Shown: positions 28,385-36,877 of the stretch, one piece after another | Numbering within the stretch: the first letter of the stretch is position 1 | How the letters are laid out: each line of letters opens with the position of its first letter | Origin: Arthrobacter sp. zg-Y769 | GTDB taxonomy: Bacteria > Actinomycetota > Actinomycetes > Actinomycetales > Micrococcaceae | NCBI RefSeq assembly: GCF_020907405.1 | Contig: NZ_JAJJOE010000010.1 | Coordinates: 1-57,036, forward strand | Direction of reading: 5' to 3' | DNA length: 57,036 nt | The notes under the pieces: generated by a model | Database searches by the model: none | Seen by the model: the letters and a program-made list of their open reading frames with translations, nothing else | Told to the model about the DNA's origin: nothing | Made by a program: the position numbers and the translations under genes

Positions 28385-31300
28385 GTGGCAGTGCGCGGGG
28401 GAAAAGCACGTCTGCTCAGCGGTAGGCGGCGCAAGGCAGTCTCGGTAGGGGCGGCGGTCGCTGCCACCACGGCGCTGGTTACCGGTGCCTTGCTTTATCC
28501 CGGCTTTGCCAGCGCCGATGTGGACCTGAATGACGGCGGCGTGTGGGTCACCAACCGCACCCAGGGGATGGTCGGCCATCTGAATTACCCCTCCAAGCTC
28601 CTCGACGGCGGCTACACCGCCAACAGCGACAATTTCGACGTCCTGCAGAACGCTGGCACCGTCTTTAACCTCAATACCGACCAAACCAAGATCAGCCCCG
28701 TGGATGTGGCGAACGTTATCCGCGGCGCAGAGGTCCAGCTTCCCGGTGCCGCCGAATTTTCCTTCGGCGCCCAGACCGTGGCTATTGCAGACCCTGCACA
28801 GGGCAGCCTCTGGATCACCCCCGCCAAGGAGGTGGGCTTCTTCAGTGAGGATGAGGCCGAACCAGTCCTGGAAGGGAACCCCGGACTGCTTGCGGCGGTA
28901 TCCGCCGAAGACCACGTGGTGGTTGCCGCACCGAAAGACGGCATGCTCTACACGTTCGAGAAGGATGAGGACGGCGGGTACGGGGAACCCGAGGAGCAGG
29001 AGGCTCCGGTACTGAAGGACTTCGAGGACGCACAGATTGCGGCCGTGGGAAACCAGGCAGTGGTCCTGAATACGGAAACCGAGACGCTCCTGCTGCCCAA
29101 TGGAAAAACCGTGGGCATCCCGGACGCGAAGAACGCCAAGCTTCAGCAGAGCGGTCCGGCGGCCGACTTCGTGGCCATAGCCACCGACACCGCCCTCGTA
29201 CTGCAGCCGCTGGACGGCGGGGAAGCCGAGATTGAAGACGTGGGAGACGGCGGCGGTGCCGCGGCACCCGTCCAGCTGGGCAACTGCGTATACGCCGCCT
29301 GGGCCGGATCCGGGACGCACGTGCGCGACTGCAGCAACGATGCCGAGGACGCCCGTGAAGACATCACGGGGCTTGGTGCTGCCTCGGAGCTGGTGTTCCG
29401 TGTCAACCGGGACGTAGTGGTGCTCAATGACGTCAACGGCGGGGCTGTCTGGCTGGTGCTCGAAAACATGCAGCTGGTGGATAACTGGGGAGACATCATC
29501 CCGCCCCAGCAGGATTCCAGCGATGACGAAGAGGAATCGGCCAGCGAGAACCCGGTGAATACCCTGCCGGACCGCACCACCGAAAACCGTGCGCCGGTTG
29601 CCACTGACGACACCTTCGGCGTAAGGGTGGGGCGCACCACCATCCTGCAGGTCGTCGAGAACGACAGTGATGCGGACGGCGATCTGCTCACTGCACGCCT
29701 GCTGGGCGACCAGCCGGGGACGGCAGGGCAGGTCCAGTCCATCTACAACGGGGCAGCCCTCCAGATTGTCATTCCGGACCATTCCAAACCCGGACTCGCA
29801 ACCTTCACCTACGAGATTACGGACGGCCGGGGCGGCAGGGACACGGGTACCGTGACGGTGAACATCCGCGGAGCCAGGGAGAATGCGCCGCCGGAAACGC
29901 ACCGCAGCACCAAGATCCTGCTCGAGCAGGGCAAAACCGTCACCCAGAACATCCTCAACGACTGGAAGGACGCCGACGGCGACGACCTCGTCCTCGTCAG
30001 CGCCGAACCCACCGAGGACGGCGACCAGGTGCGGCCAAGCTCCGACGGCCAGCTGGAGTTCCGGGATGTAGGGAAGACCCAGGGCGTCAAGGAAGTCTCG
30101 ATCACCGTCTCTGACGGATACGAGGAAGTGAAGGGGACGGTCACCTATGACGTCCGTCCCGCAGGCGTGCTGCCGCCGGTAGCCAACTTCGACCACTTTG
30201 CTGCGACGGTGGGGCAGAACATTCAGCTTTTCCCCCTGAAGAATGACCTGGATCCAGCCGGCGGCCAACTTTCGCTGGCGAAAGCAGAAGGGGAGGACGG
30301 CGTAGCGGTCACTCCGGATTACCAGACCGGTTCCATTGGGTTCCTGCCGACCGAAGCCGGCAGCTACTACATCGAGTACCTGGTGACCAACGGCCCGCAG
30401 AGCGCAAACGGCCTCATTCGTGTGGACGCCGAACCGGCCGGTCTGCAGGGCGCTCCCGTGGCAGTGCGCGACGTCGCGCTTTTGCCCCAGGGCAAAGATG
30501 TCCTGGTCGATGTGCTCGGCAATGACACCGACCCGGCAGGAGGCATCCTCGTGGTCCAGTCGGTCAGCGTGCCGAAGGGTGCTGCGGTGAATGTGGCTGT
30601 CCTGGACCGCCACCTGCTTCAGATCCATGACGCCAGGAGCCTGCGGGAGCAGATGACCGTCACCTATGCGGTGTCCAACGGCGGCTCCACGTCCACCGGT
30701 GAAGTAAACATCATTCCCGTGGCGCAGCAGGCAACGCTGCAGCCGCCGTCCGCGAGTCCGGACGACGCAGTGGTGCGGGTAGGCGATGTTGTCAGCATTC
30801 CGGTCCTGGACAACGATTCGTCTCCCACGGGAGGGGATTTGTCGCTCAGCCCCGTCCTGCCCCAGAGCGTGGACCCCGCGGACGGGCAGATGTTCGTCTC
30901 CGGCGACCAGCTGCGGTTTGTGGCAGGCAAGACAGCCAAGACGGTGTACGCCATCTATGAGGTTTCCGATGAGACCGGGCAGAAGAATTCAGCGCAGGTG
31001 CGGATTACCATCCGCCCCCGCGACGACGAGAAGAACACGCCGCCGGTTCCGGAGAACGTCGAGGGCAGGGTGGTATCCGGCGCAACTGTACGGATTCCCA
31101 TCCCCTTGGACGGGCTGGATGCAGACGGCGACTCAGTGGTACTCAACGGGATTGGTACGGCGCCTTCCCACGGCGCCGTACAGCCCGGCCCCAACTTCAT
31201 CGATTACACGGCGCTCTCACAGGCCGCCGGAACGGATTCCTTCACCTACACCGTGCGTGACCGGCTGGGCGTGGAAAACTCGGCAACGGTCCAAGTGGGA

Positions 31301-34300
31301 ATTGCGCCGGCAGCCGAGTCCAACCAGGCTCCGGTAGCCGTGGAGGATACGGTCACGCTGCGCCCCGGCCGGGGCAATGCCCTCCCGGTGCTGCGGAACG
31401 ATTCGGACCCTGACAGCGATCCCATCTCACTGAATACCGTGGCCGTTTCCGGCAGTGTTCCTGAACTCGAAACCCGTACGGACCTTTCCCGGGTCCTTTT
31501 CCAGGCGCCCGAAACGCCGGGAACCTACAGCATCAGCTACGGCGTCAAGGACAACCGGGGCGCCATGAGCACCGGCACCGTCATTGTTGTCTCGGACGAA
31601 AATGCCCCGCTCCTGCCTCCTGTCTCGCGGGACGATCTGGTGGACCCTGCGGAGACCAGGGACAAGAGCTTCGTGGAAGTTCCCGTCCTGGAGAATGACG
31701 AGGACCCGGACGGCCTGGCCGAGGACATGGACGTCAGCATCTTCGGCGACCATCCCACGGCATCCGTTTCCGGGGGAACAGTACGCATTGACCTGACCAA
31801 CGAAGCCCAGATCATTCCGTACCAGACCACGGACGAAGACGGCGGCATCGCCAGTGCGGTGATCTGGGTCCCCGGACTGAGCACGCAGTATCCGATGCTC
31901 CGCGAGGGTGAACCGCTGGAGGTCCAGGCGGGAAAGACACTGGACCTGAACCTGAAGAGCCTGGTGGTGGTCCGGGATGGGAGGACGCCGCGGATTACCA
32001 CCGCGGAACATGTCAGGGCCATCGGGACCAAGGACAACGGTGTGCGCATCATGGGCACGTCCACGCTCCGTTATGCCCCGCATCCGGACTACTCCGGACT
32101 GGGTTCGGTCACCTTCGAGGTCACCGACGGGACAGGGCCTGAGGACCCGGACGGGTTGAAGGCAACCCTGACAGTGCTCGTCAACGTGATTCCGCTTCCG
32201 GAGCAGAATTACCCGCCGACTATCAGTTCCGGTTCCATGAATACCGCCAAGGGTGAGCCCGCCGAGGAGCTTGACCTTGCCTCGCTCGCATCCGACCCGA
32301 ATCCCGAGGACGCCGGCCGGCTCCGCTTCGCACTCGCCGGTCCCGTTCCGGAGGGTTTCAAAGGCGAGCTGGAAGGCAGCGTCCTGAAGATCAGCGCCAA
32401 GGATGATGCTGCGGTGGGAACCTTGGCACATCTGTCCGTGTCCGTGTCCGACGGCCGCGGCGAACCGGTCACGGGCCGGGTGGATCTTGAAGTCCGGGCG
32501 TCGGGACGTCCGCTGCCGGTGGCGGTGGACGACGTCGTTTCCGATGCTGTCCAGGGCCGTTCCGTCACGGTTCCGGTGCTGGACAATGACGTAAACCCGT
32601 TTACGGACAAACCACTGGAAATCGTCAACGTCCGGGCAGACGGCAACGGCACGGCTGTCCAGCAGGGGTCCTCCATTGTGGTGACTCCCGGTGCGGAGTT
32701 TGTCGGCAGCATGAGCGTTCAGTACGTAGTGCGTGACCGCACCGGAGAGCCGGGACGCAATGCAACCGGCAACATCCTCCTCACGGTCCAGGGAAAGCCC
32801 GCCGCGCCGACAACGCCCGTTGTCGAGTCCACGCGCAGCCGGACAGTGGTTCTCACCTGGAATCCGCCCGCCTCCAACGGATCCCCGATCACCGGGTACA
32901 CGGTCCGCGGAAACAACGGCTATTCGCAGGAGTGCCCGGCAACCACCTGCACGCTCTCCGGACTAACCAACAACGTCGAGTACACGTTCCAGGTCACGGC
33001 GACCAACGCCAACGGCACCTCCTCGCCGTCGCCGTCGTCGGCCGTTGCCCGGCCGGACACGCAGCCCGGACGCCCGGCCCCGCCTCAACTGGTGTTTGGT
33101 GACCGCGAGCTCACCGTCAACTGGACGCCGCCGCCCAATGAAGGTTCGCCGATTACGGGCTACGACCTGCAGATTTCCCCGGCTCCGCCCAACGGTGTGA
33201 TGCAGAAGTCTGCTCCGGCCGCCGGCGGATCCACGGTCTGGAGCGGTCTCGAGAACGGGACCAGTTACCGCGTGCGGATCCAGGCCAGGAACTCCGCGCC
33301 CGAACCTTCGGAATGGAGCGATTACTCGGTGCCGGAGACACCGGCCGGCGTTCCCGGCGCGCCCGGGGCACCCACCACCTCCTCTGCGCCCGGAGTGGGG
33401 CCCGAATCCCAGCTCACCGTCGATTGGCCCGACGCTGCGGCAAACGGCGCCCGGGTGGAGGCCTACAGGGTGCACGAGTACAAGGGGTCCACGCTGGCCA
33501 GGACCATTGACGCCAATAATCCCGAGTCGCGGACCACCATCCGGGTCGGCAACTCCGAGGATGAATACTCCTACGCGGTCCAGGCCAGGAACCGGGCAGG
33601 CTGGGGGGAGATCGGGCCCCGGTCGGCACCCCGGCGTGCGCAGGGCGTGCCAAGTGCTCCCGAAGCGCCGGTCCTTGAACCTGCCGGGACGGATGCAGCG
33701 GGGCGGGCCGTGAAAATCACCTTCACGGAACTCGGCGCGGCAGGCCGAAACGGAGCCCGTTCGAACGAAATCACCTACATGGCCCTCTTCTCCAACGGCG
33801 AAGAACGTGCCGTCCGGAGCGGCGACATCGTCACCGGCTTCACGAACGGTGAACCGGTCACCGCCCGGCTGAAGGCCCTGGCCACGGTGGCCGGGGCAAC
33901 GTACGACGGGACCCCCGGTGCTGACTCCGCACCCGTGCAGCCGTACGGAACTGCCGGCAAACCCGTGCTTTTGAACGCGACGAACGGTACGCCGTACGAA
34001 GAGGCTGTGGTCCGCTGGGCTGCACCGGATCCCGCTCTCTACGACGTCACCACCATGGAATACCGGTGGCATGAGGACGGAAAGGACGAGAAATGGGAGC
34101 CTGCACCCAGCAACAACACGGCGGAGCTCGGAGGAATGAATAAAACCGCGACGCTGCAGGTCCGCGCACTCAATTCGAAGCGTGAGCCGGGGGCAGTGCT
34201 GGAGCAGCCCATCAGGACAGGTGCCTTCTCGACAGGCACGCTCGCCGTGGACTCCTGCTGGCGGGAGCGGAACGAAGCGGACAAATCCAAATGCCGCGAG

Positions 34301-34474
34301 GATGCCCCTGCAGAGACTCCCGTCATCATTGACTGTTCCGCCACCTGGGGTGGAGAGCAGTGGCTGCACGTCATCGGATGGCGTGCCAGGGCCTTCCTGC
34401 CGGCGCGGGATATGACGCATACGGGAGGCCCGGCATTCTCGGAAACCGGTGCCTGCCCGGCAAACCTTTATTAG
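28385..34474 (+). CDS. Giant membrane-anchored Ig-like / fibronectin type III protein (2029 aa) of the T7SS locus
   Basis: GTG 28385 follows AGGGGGAA. A basic start and one hydrophobic segment (about residues 18-43) form a signal anchor, so the rest is extracytoplasmic. Residues about 43-380 look like a beta-propeller (repeated DGGVWVTN, GSLWITPA-type strands). An acidic spacer follows, then about eleven Ig/cadherin-like modules (residues about 400-1465), each starting with PVAxDD and containing VLxNDxDPxGG. Next are five FN3 modules (about 1470-1955; TWNPPASNGSPITGY, NWTPPPNEGSPITGY). A cysteine-containing tail closes the protein (SCWRERNEADKSKC, IIDCSATW). It heads the run moxR-DUF58-transglutaminase-PP2C-FHA-kinase. 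A wall-spanning scaffold or adhesin for the secretion system is inference; no enzyme domain is seen. Confidence 0.9.
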   Translation: MAVRGGKARLLSGRRRKAVSVGAAVAATTALVTGALLYPGFASADVDLNDGGVWVTNRTQGMVGHLNYPSKLLDGGYTANSDNFDVLQNAGTVFNLNTDQTKISPVDVANVIRGAEVQLPGAAEFSFGAQTVAIADPAQGSLWITPAKEVGFFSEDEAEPVLEGNPGLLAAVSAEDHVVVAAPKDGMLYTFEKDEDGGYGEPEEQEAPVLKDFEDAQIAAVGNQAVVLNTETETLLLPNGKTVGIPDAKNAKLQQSGPAADFVAIATDTALVLQPLDGGEAEIEDVGDGGGAAAPVQLGNCVYAAWAGSGTHVRDCSNDAEDAREDITGLGAASELVFRVNRDVVVLNDVNGGAVWLVLENMQLVDNWGDIIPPQQDSSDDEEESASENPVNTLPDRTTENRAPVATDDTFGVRVGRTTILQVVENDSDADGDLLTARLLGDQPGTAGQVQSIYNGAALQIVIPDHSKPGLATFTYEITDGRGGRDTGTVTVNIRGARENAPPETHRSTKILLEQGKTVTQNILNDWKDADGDDLVLVSAEPTEDGDQVRPSSDGQLEFRDVGKTQGVKEVSITVSDGYEEVKGTVTYDVRPAGVLPPVANFDHFAATVGQNIQLFPLKNDLDPAGGQLSLAKAEGEDGVAVTPDYQTGSIGFLPTEAGSYYIEYLVTNGPQSANGLIRVDAEPAGLQGAPVAVRDVALLPQGKDVLVDVLGNDTDPAGGILVVQSVSVPKGAAVNVAVLDRHLLQIHDARSLREQMTVTYAVSNGGSTSTGEVNIIPVAQQATLQPPSASPDDAVVRVGDVVSIPVLDNDSSPTGGDLSLSPVLPQSVDPADGQMFVSGDQLRFVAGKTAKTVYAIYEVSDETGQKNSAQVRITIRPRDDEKNTPPVPENVEGRVVSGATVRIPIPLDGLDADGDSVVLNGIGTAPSHGAVQPGPNFIDYTALSQAAGTDSFTYTVRDRLGVENSATVQVGIAPAAESNQAPVAVEDTVTLRPGRGNALPVLRNDSDPDSDPISLNTVAVSGSVPELETRTDLSRVLFQAPETPGTYSISYGVKDNRGAMSTGTVIVVSDENAPLLPPVSRDDLVDPAETRDKSFVEVPVLENDEDPDGLAEDMDVSIFGDHPTASVSGGTVRIDLTNEAQIIPYQTTDEDGGIASAVIWVPGLSTQYPMLREGEPLEVQAGKTLDLNLKSLVVVRDGRTPRITTAEHVRAIGTKDNGVRIMGTSTLRYAPHPDYSGLGSVTFEVTDGTGPEDPDGLKATLTVLVNVIPLPEQNYPPTISSGSMNTAKGEPAEELDLASLASDPNPEDAGRLRFALAGPVPEGFKGELEGSVLKISAKDDAAVGTLAHLSVSVSDGRGEPVTGRVDLEVRASGRPLPVAVDDVVSDAVQGRSVTVPVLDNDVNPFTDKPLEIVNVRADGNGTAVQQGSSIVVTPGAEFVGSMSVQYVVRDRTGEPGRNATGNILLTVQGKPAAPTTPVVESTRSRTVVLTWNPPASNGSPITGYTVRGNNGYSQECPATTCTLSGLTNNVEYTFQVTATNANGTSSPSPSSAVARPDTQPGRPAPPQLVFGDRELTVNWTPPPNEGSPITGYDLQISPAPPNGVMQKSAPAAGGSTVWSGLENGTSYRVRIQARNSAPEPSEWSDYSVPETPAGVPGAPGAPTTSSAPGVGPESQLTVDWPDAAANGARVEAYRVHEYKGSTLARTIDANNPESRTTIRVGNSEDEYSYAVQARNRAGWGEIGPRSAPRRAQGVPSAPEAPVLEPAGTDAAGRAVKITFTELGAAGRNGARSNEITYMALFSNGEERAVRSGDIVTGFTNGEPVTARLKALATVAGATYDGTPGADSAPVQPYGTAGKPVLLNATNGTPYEEAVVRWAAPDPALYDVTTMEYRWHEDGKDEKWEPAPSNNTAELGGMNKTATLQVRALNSKREPGAVLEQPIRTGAFSTGTLAVDSCWRERNEADKSKCREDAPAETPVIIDCSATWGGEQWLHVIGWRARAFLPARDMTHTGGPAFSETGACPANLY

Positions 34475-34491
34475 CAGCCCCACCGTCAGTG

Positions 34492-35514
34492 ATGCAGCAA
34501 AATCAACCAAGCTACGAACCGGAAGACACGAACAACATGGCAATGACAGAAGAACAAGCAGCATGGTTCGCGCAGACCTTTGAGCGGCTCACCGTAAACG
34601 TGGGCGAAGCGGTGCTGGGCAAGACGGAGGTGGTCCGCCTGGTGCTGACCGCCATGCTCGCCGAGGGGCATGTGCTGCTCGAGGACGCGCCGGGTACCGG
34701 CAAGACGATGCTGGCCCGTTCCCTCGCGGCCACCGTGCAGGGCTCGAACTCCCGCATCCAGTTCACCCCGGACCTGCTGCCCTCCGACGTCACCGGCATC
34801 ACCATCTATGACCAGAAGCAGCAGCTGTTCGAATTCCACCGCGGGCCCATCTTCGCGAACATTGTGCTCGCGGATGAGATCAACCGGGCCTCACCCAAGA
34901 CGCAGTCCGCGTTGCTGGAAGTGATGGAGGAATCCCGGGTCACGGTGGACGGCGAAACGTACACGCAGGACCGTCCGTTCATGGTCATCGCCACACAGAA
35001 CCCGATCGAGCAGGCGGGTACCTACCGGCTTCCGGAAGCCCAGCTGGACCGCTTCCTGATCAAGACCTCCATCGGCTACCCGGACCACGAGGCGACGCTG
35101 GAACTGCTCTCGGGTTCCTCCACCCGGGACCGGTCCGCAGCCCTCACCCCGGTGATCACGACGGCGGCCGTCCGGGACATGGCGGAACTGGGCACCACCG
35201 TGCATGTGGAGCCGGCCGTGCTCGAATACATCTCACACCTGGTTTCGGCCACCCGTACGGCGGCCGAAACCCGGCTGGGCGTCAGCGTCCGCGGCGCCCT
35301 GGCCATGGTCCGCGTTGCCAAAATCCGGGCCGCCTCCGAGGGGCGCAACTACGTCCTGCCCGACGACGTCAAGGCGCTGGCGCCGGCGGTCTGGACCCAC
35401 CGGCTGGTGATGGACCCTGAAGCCGAGTTTGCCGGGGCCAGTCCCGAAGCAGTGCTGCTGTCAGTACTCGCCGATGTAGCTGCTCCCCAGCAGCGGGCGC
35501 AGGCACAGGCGTAG
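34492..35514 (+). CDS. MoxR-family AAA+ ATPase
   Basis: A 340-aa MoxR chaperone-like ATPase. Walker A is EDAPGTGKTML, Walker B is IVLADEINRASPKTQ, sensor 1 is VIATQNPIEQAGTYRLPEAQ and the arginine-rich RFLIK segment follows. The pair with the next DUF58 gene is the classical MoxR-DUF58 arrangement used in envelope protein maturation. ATG 34492 (MQQNQPSYE) or ATG 34537 (MAMTEEQAAWF, with GGAAG upstream) are both possible starts; the latter removes a poorly conserved leader. It begins 17 bases after the giant gene. Confidence 0.93.
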   Translation: MQQNQPSYEPEDTNNMAMTEEQAAWFAQTFERLTVNVGEAVLGKTEVVRLVLTAMLAEGHVLLEDAPGTGKTMLARSLAATVQGSNSRIQFTPDLLPSDVTGITIYDQKQQLFEFHRGPIFANIVLADEINRASPKTQSALLEVMEESRVTVDGETYTQDRPFMVIATQNPIEQAGTYRLPEAQLDRFLIKTSIGYPDHEATLELLSGSSTRDRSAALTPVITTAAVRDMAELGTTVHVEPAVLEYISHLVSATRTAAETRLGVSVRGALAMVRVAKIRAASEGRNYVLPDDVKALAPAVWTHRLVMDPEAEFAGASPEAVLLSVLADVAAPQQRAQAQA

Positions 35515-35518
35515 GACC

Positions 35519-36877
35519 ATGCCAAAGTTTCCCGGGCGTACCGGCCGGCGGAGCCGGCGCGCCGCTGTTCGCCTGCGCCGTCGCCTGCTGAGGGTACGCG
35601 GCACCGTCACGCGCTCCGCTTACTGGCGGGCCGCAGCCCCGAAACTGGCACCTGCAGCCCGGCGCCTGGCGCCGGTCCTCACCCGGACCGGTGCCGCACT
35701 GCGATCGGCCGGACGCCGGGTGCGCTCCGCTGCGGCCGCGGTCAGCCCCCTCGGCTGGCTGGCCGCGGTGCTGACGCTCGTCCTCTGGCTGCTGGGCGCC
35801 GTGTTCCACTGGCAGGAGGCACTGGTGGCCGCCGTCGGTTCCGGCGTCCTGCTAGTCCTGGGCACGGCTTTCGTAGTGGGACGGCTGTCCTACGAGGTGG
35901 CTCTGGACCTCGCGCGCACCCGGGTAGCCGTGGGTGACGCTGCCGTAGGCAGCCTGAGCATCACCAGCACGGCGGCGCGTCCGCTGCTGCCCGTGACCTT
36001 CGAACTCCCCGTGGGCGGCGGCGTCGCCGCATTCGACCTGCCCCGGATGCGTCCGGGCCAGTCACATGAGGAACTTTTCAGCATTCCCACGCGCCGCCGT
36101 GCCGTGATTGTGGTGGGACCGGTGGAATCCGTGCGCCAGGATCCGCTGCGGCTCATGGGCCGGCGGCTTCTCTGGGCGGACCCGGTGGACCTGTACGTGC
36201 ACCCGCGGACGGTTTCCCTCAGCGGTTCCACCACCGGTTTCATCAGGGACCTGGAGGGGGAACCCACCACTGACCTGTCCAGTTCCGATGTTGCCTTCCA
36301 CGCACTGCGCGCCTATGTTCCCGGCGACGACCGCAGGCACATCCACTGGAAGACAACCGCCCGGACGGGCACGCTCATGGTCCGCCAGTTCGAAGAGACC
36401 CGCCGCTCCCACGTGGCGGTCGCCCTGTCCCTGAGCAGCAGCGAGTACGCCTCCGAGGAGGACCTGGAGCTGGCGGTCTCGGTTGCGGGTTCCCTTGGGG
36501 TCCAGGCCTTCCGTGAACAGCTCGCCCTGTCCGTGCTGACACAGGACGGGCCGGTGCGCTGCTCCACCTCGGGCACGATGCTGGACGGCCTGACCGAGGC
36601 GGAGGGACGGAGCCGCACCTCCGGGATCGTCGACCTGGCCCGGACCACCGCCGACGCGGTGCCCAACGCCTCCGTGGTGTTCCTGGTTACCGGCACCGAA
36701 CCCAACGGTGCCGCCCTGCGGTCCGCATCCATGAAGGTTCCGCCCGGGATCCGCTGCATTGCCCTGCGCTGCGGTACGGGGATGGAACCGGCCCTGGCAG
36801 CCATCGGCGATCTGGCCGTGCTGGACATCGGTGACCTTGACAGCCTTCCCGGCGTACTGCGGAAGGCGGTCGCGTGA
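35519..36877 (+). CDS. DUF58 domain protein (MoxR partner), membrane
   Basis: A 452-aa protein with an Arg-rich N-terminus (about 75 aa), two adjoining membrane helices at about residues 78-120 (LAAVLTLVLWLLGAVFHW and the following hydrophobic stretch), and a cytoplasmic DUF58 region with the family signature GDDRRHIHWKTTARTG followed by a vWA-like domain. It starts 4 bases after the moxR stop and overlaps the transglutaminase-like gene by 4 bases (GTGA), so the three are translationally coupled. Confidence 0.9.
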   Translation: MPKFPGRTGRRSRRAAVRLRRRLLRVRGTVTRSAYWRAAAPKLAPAARRLAPVLTRTGAALRSAGRRVRSAAAAVSPLGWLAAVLTLVLWLLGAVFHWQEALVAAVGSGVLLVLGTAFVVGRLSYEVALDLARTRVAVGDAAVGSLSITSTAARPLLPVTFELPVGGGVAAFDLPRMRPGQSHEELFSIPTRRRAVIVVGPVESVRQDPLRLMGRRLLWADPVDLYVHPRTVSLSGSTTGFIRDLEGEPTTDLSSSDVAFHALRAYVPGDDRRHIHWKTTARTGTLMVRQFEETRRSHVAVALSLSSSEYASEEDLELAVSVAGSLGVQAFREQLALSVLTQDGPVRCSTSGTMLDGLTEAEGRSRTSGIVDLARTTADAVPNASVVFLVTGTEPNGAALRSASMKVPPGIRCIALRCGTGMEPALAAIGDLAVLDIGDLDSLPGVLRKAVA

